Below are positions 62,993 to 64,000 of a stretch of 64,000 nt of DNA, piece by piece. Under the pieces are notes generated by a model. That model saw nothing but the letters and a program-made list of their open reading frames with translations. It did no database searches and was not told where the DNA came from. Both the position numbers and the translations under genes were made by a program. How positions within the stretch are numbered: the stretch's first letter is position 1; every line of letters begins with the position of its first letter. The stretch is from assembly GCA_020633675.1 (NCBI GenBank), contig JACKDE010000002.1, positions 1,067,469 through 1,131,468 of the forward strand, read 5' to 3'. This DNA comes from Deferribacteres bacterium. GTDB taxonomy: Bacteria; Zhuqueibacterota; Zhuqueibacteria; Zhuqueibacterales; Geothermadaptataceae.

Positions 62993-63817
62993 ATGAAAAC
63001 AAAAAATCTTGCTTCTATTTTATCGGTGCTACTCATTTCCCTGGCATTTGGTCATGCAGCAGCTCAAGGATTTCAACATGCCGACTCCCTCAGGATCACC
63101 TACATCGCCAATTACGGGGCGCTGCTGCAGGCGGGTGACAAAAGGGTGCTGATCGACGGGCTGTTCCGGCAGGGCGTAGAAGGCTATGCACGTGTGCCAA
63201 AGGTCCTGCTTCGTGATTTGGAAAAAAACAGAGGCCCGTTTGCTGGTGCCGATGTGCTGCTGGTGAGTCACCCGCACGCCGATCATTTTGATGCGAGCTC
63301 GGTGGCTGCGCACCTGCGCAAGAATTCGAAAGCGGTTTTGTTGTCGTCGCAACAGGTGGTTTCGGCAACACACAAGGCACTGGACGGAGACGCAAATGAT
63401 CGGCTGATCGAAGCGACGCCTGAATGGAAGCATCGCGAAAAGCGAACGGTCGCGGGCATCGAGATCGATATTTTGCGCATCCGGCACGGGTATGCACACA
63501 ATTACAGTCTGCACAATCTCGGCCACATCATCCACCTCGGCGGCAAGAAAATCCTGCACATCGGCGATGCCGAGATGATCAGCGAAAACTTTGCGCTATT
63601 CGATTTGCCTGCTGAAAAAATTGACGTGGCGCTGTTGCCATACTGGTTTCTAACCAGCGCCTCTGGCAGCAAAATCGTACGCGAGTTGATTCAGCCGAAA
63701 GCGATCATCGCTATGCACATCGAGCCGGCGCAGGTAAGCTCGATCAGCGCAGAGATTGCTGAATCTTTCCCGAGCGCACATGTTTTCACGCGCCCAATGG
63801 AAAAGCTGGTATTTTAA
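62993..63817 (+). CDS. Secreted metallo-beta-lactamase-fold hydrolase
   Basis: The 274-residue protein has a signal peptide (ending HAAAQ). Its MBL fold shows HPHADH (His93, His95, Asp97, His98), a further His in the LRIRHGYAHN region, the Asp in HIGDAEM and a C-terminal His in AMHIEPA, which complete a two-metal site. It resembles UlaG/L-ascorbate lactonase-like or RNase-like single-domain MBL proteins, but the export signal points to the envelope. The substrate is unknown. It starts 24 bases after the long inverted repeat. Confidence 0.9.
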   Translation: MKTKNLASILSVLLISLAFGHAAAQGFQHADSLRITYIANYGALLQAGDKRVLIDGLFRQGVEGYARVPKVLLRDLEKNRGPFAGADVLLVSHPHADHFDASSVAAHLRKNSKAVLLSSQQVVSATHKALDGDANDRLIEATPEWKHREKRTVAGIEIDILRIRHGYAHNYSLHNLGHIIHLGGKKILHIGDAEMISENFALFDLPAEKIDVALLPYWFLTSASGSKIVRELIQPKAIIAMHIEPAQVSSISAEIAESFPSAHVFTRPMEKLVF

Positions 63818-64000
63818 CATGCGCTTTCCTGCGCAGATGCTCTGCGGCGGCCAGTGCTTATACTTTTTGGTTCTATGTTGTTTCATGTGGGTGCACACTC
63901 ATCATCGCAACACAGAATCGATGATTGATCCTGTTTGACAATTCTTAATTGTTCTTTCTTCTCTGCGTATTTACGCTCGGCGTAGCTCGGCGCTTCCCAG

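Overview
The window comes from a Gram-negative bacterium of roughly balanced base composition. It has many lipoproteins with lipobox cysteines, OmpA- and CsgG-type envelope proteins, MacB-type export parts and a respiratory complex I. The gene mix (large secreted M14, S8, S9 and M28 peptidases, lineage-specific secreted proteins, frequent TTG/GTG starts, several families of dispersed palindromic repeats) suggests an FCB-group lineage such as Calditrichota/KSB1. That placement is inference; no rRNA is present to settle it.

Layout. 1-12.9 kb: a subtilisin cut by the window edge, DNA repair enzymes (nfo, tag), peptidases, a HAD hydrolase, a cupin lipoprotein, a CsgG-domain protein and a lipoprotein/metallophosphoesterase pair. 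13.3-22.7 kb: two tandem secreted beta-rich paralogues, an oxidoreductase, an ABC ATPase with a fused membrane segment, a YdeP-type molybdopterin oxidoreductase and an AlkB-type alkane hydroxylase. 22.9-31.5 kb: one 2880-codon gene joining an FAD-linked oxidase, four Fe-S cysteine clusters and all the modules of a glutamate synthase in a permuted order. 31.5-32.2 kb: a DUF4258/YgiT-type toxin-antitoxin pair lying between two copies of the giant gene's 3' end. 32.2-37.3 kb: two MacB-type permeases with an adaptor, then a trypsin-like lipoprotein. 37.7-43.6 kb: nuoJKLMN, the membrane-arm end of complex I. 43.7-48.8 kb: an eIF2B-family protein and the conserved ffh-rpsP-khpA-rimM-trmD-rplS cluster. 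48.9-57.0 kb: a second giant M14 peptidase, tRNA-Leu, an ExeA-like ATPase, an Ig/FGE-fold lipoprotein, a regulatory-like lipoprotein and an OmpA lipoprotein. 57.1-62.9 kb: an island rich in dispersed repeats with a diversity-generating retroelement (DGR) template, its target and a GIY-YIG endonuclease gene. It ends with an S9 peptidase and a metallo-beta-lactamase-fold hydrolase.

The strongest discovery is at 57.3-59.8 kb. A 134-bp non-coding template (57333-57466) and the 134-bp 3' end of a 701-residue STAND/NACHT-like NTPase gene (59704-59837) align without gaps at 113/134 positions. All 21 differences fall on adenines of the template, which is the signature of adenine-specific mutagenic retrohoming. 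The diversified part is the C-terminal formylglycine-generating-enzyme/C-type-lectin fold, so this looks like an NTPase sensor with a hypervariable ligand-binding tip. No reverse transcriptase is present in the window.

Two other signals stand out. The giant glutamate-synthase-like fusion has its glutaminase domain buried in mid-chain. The toxin-antitoxin pair appears to have entered at the giant gene's 3' end, because the displaced copy of that end differs only at synonymous positions. Around the DGR, a family of about 27-46 bp repeats forms inverted pairs, one of which encloses the GIY-YIG gene.
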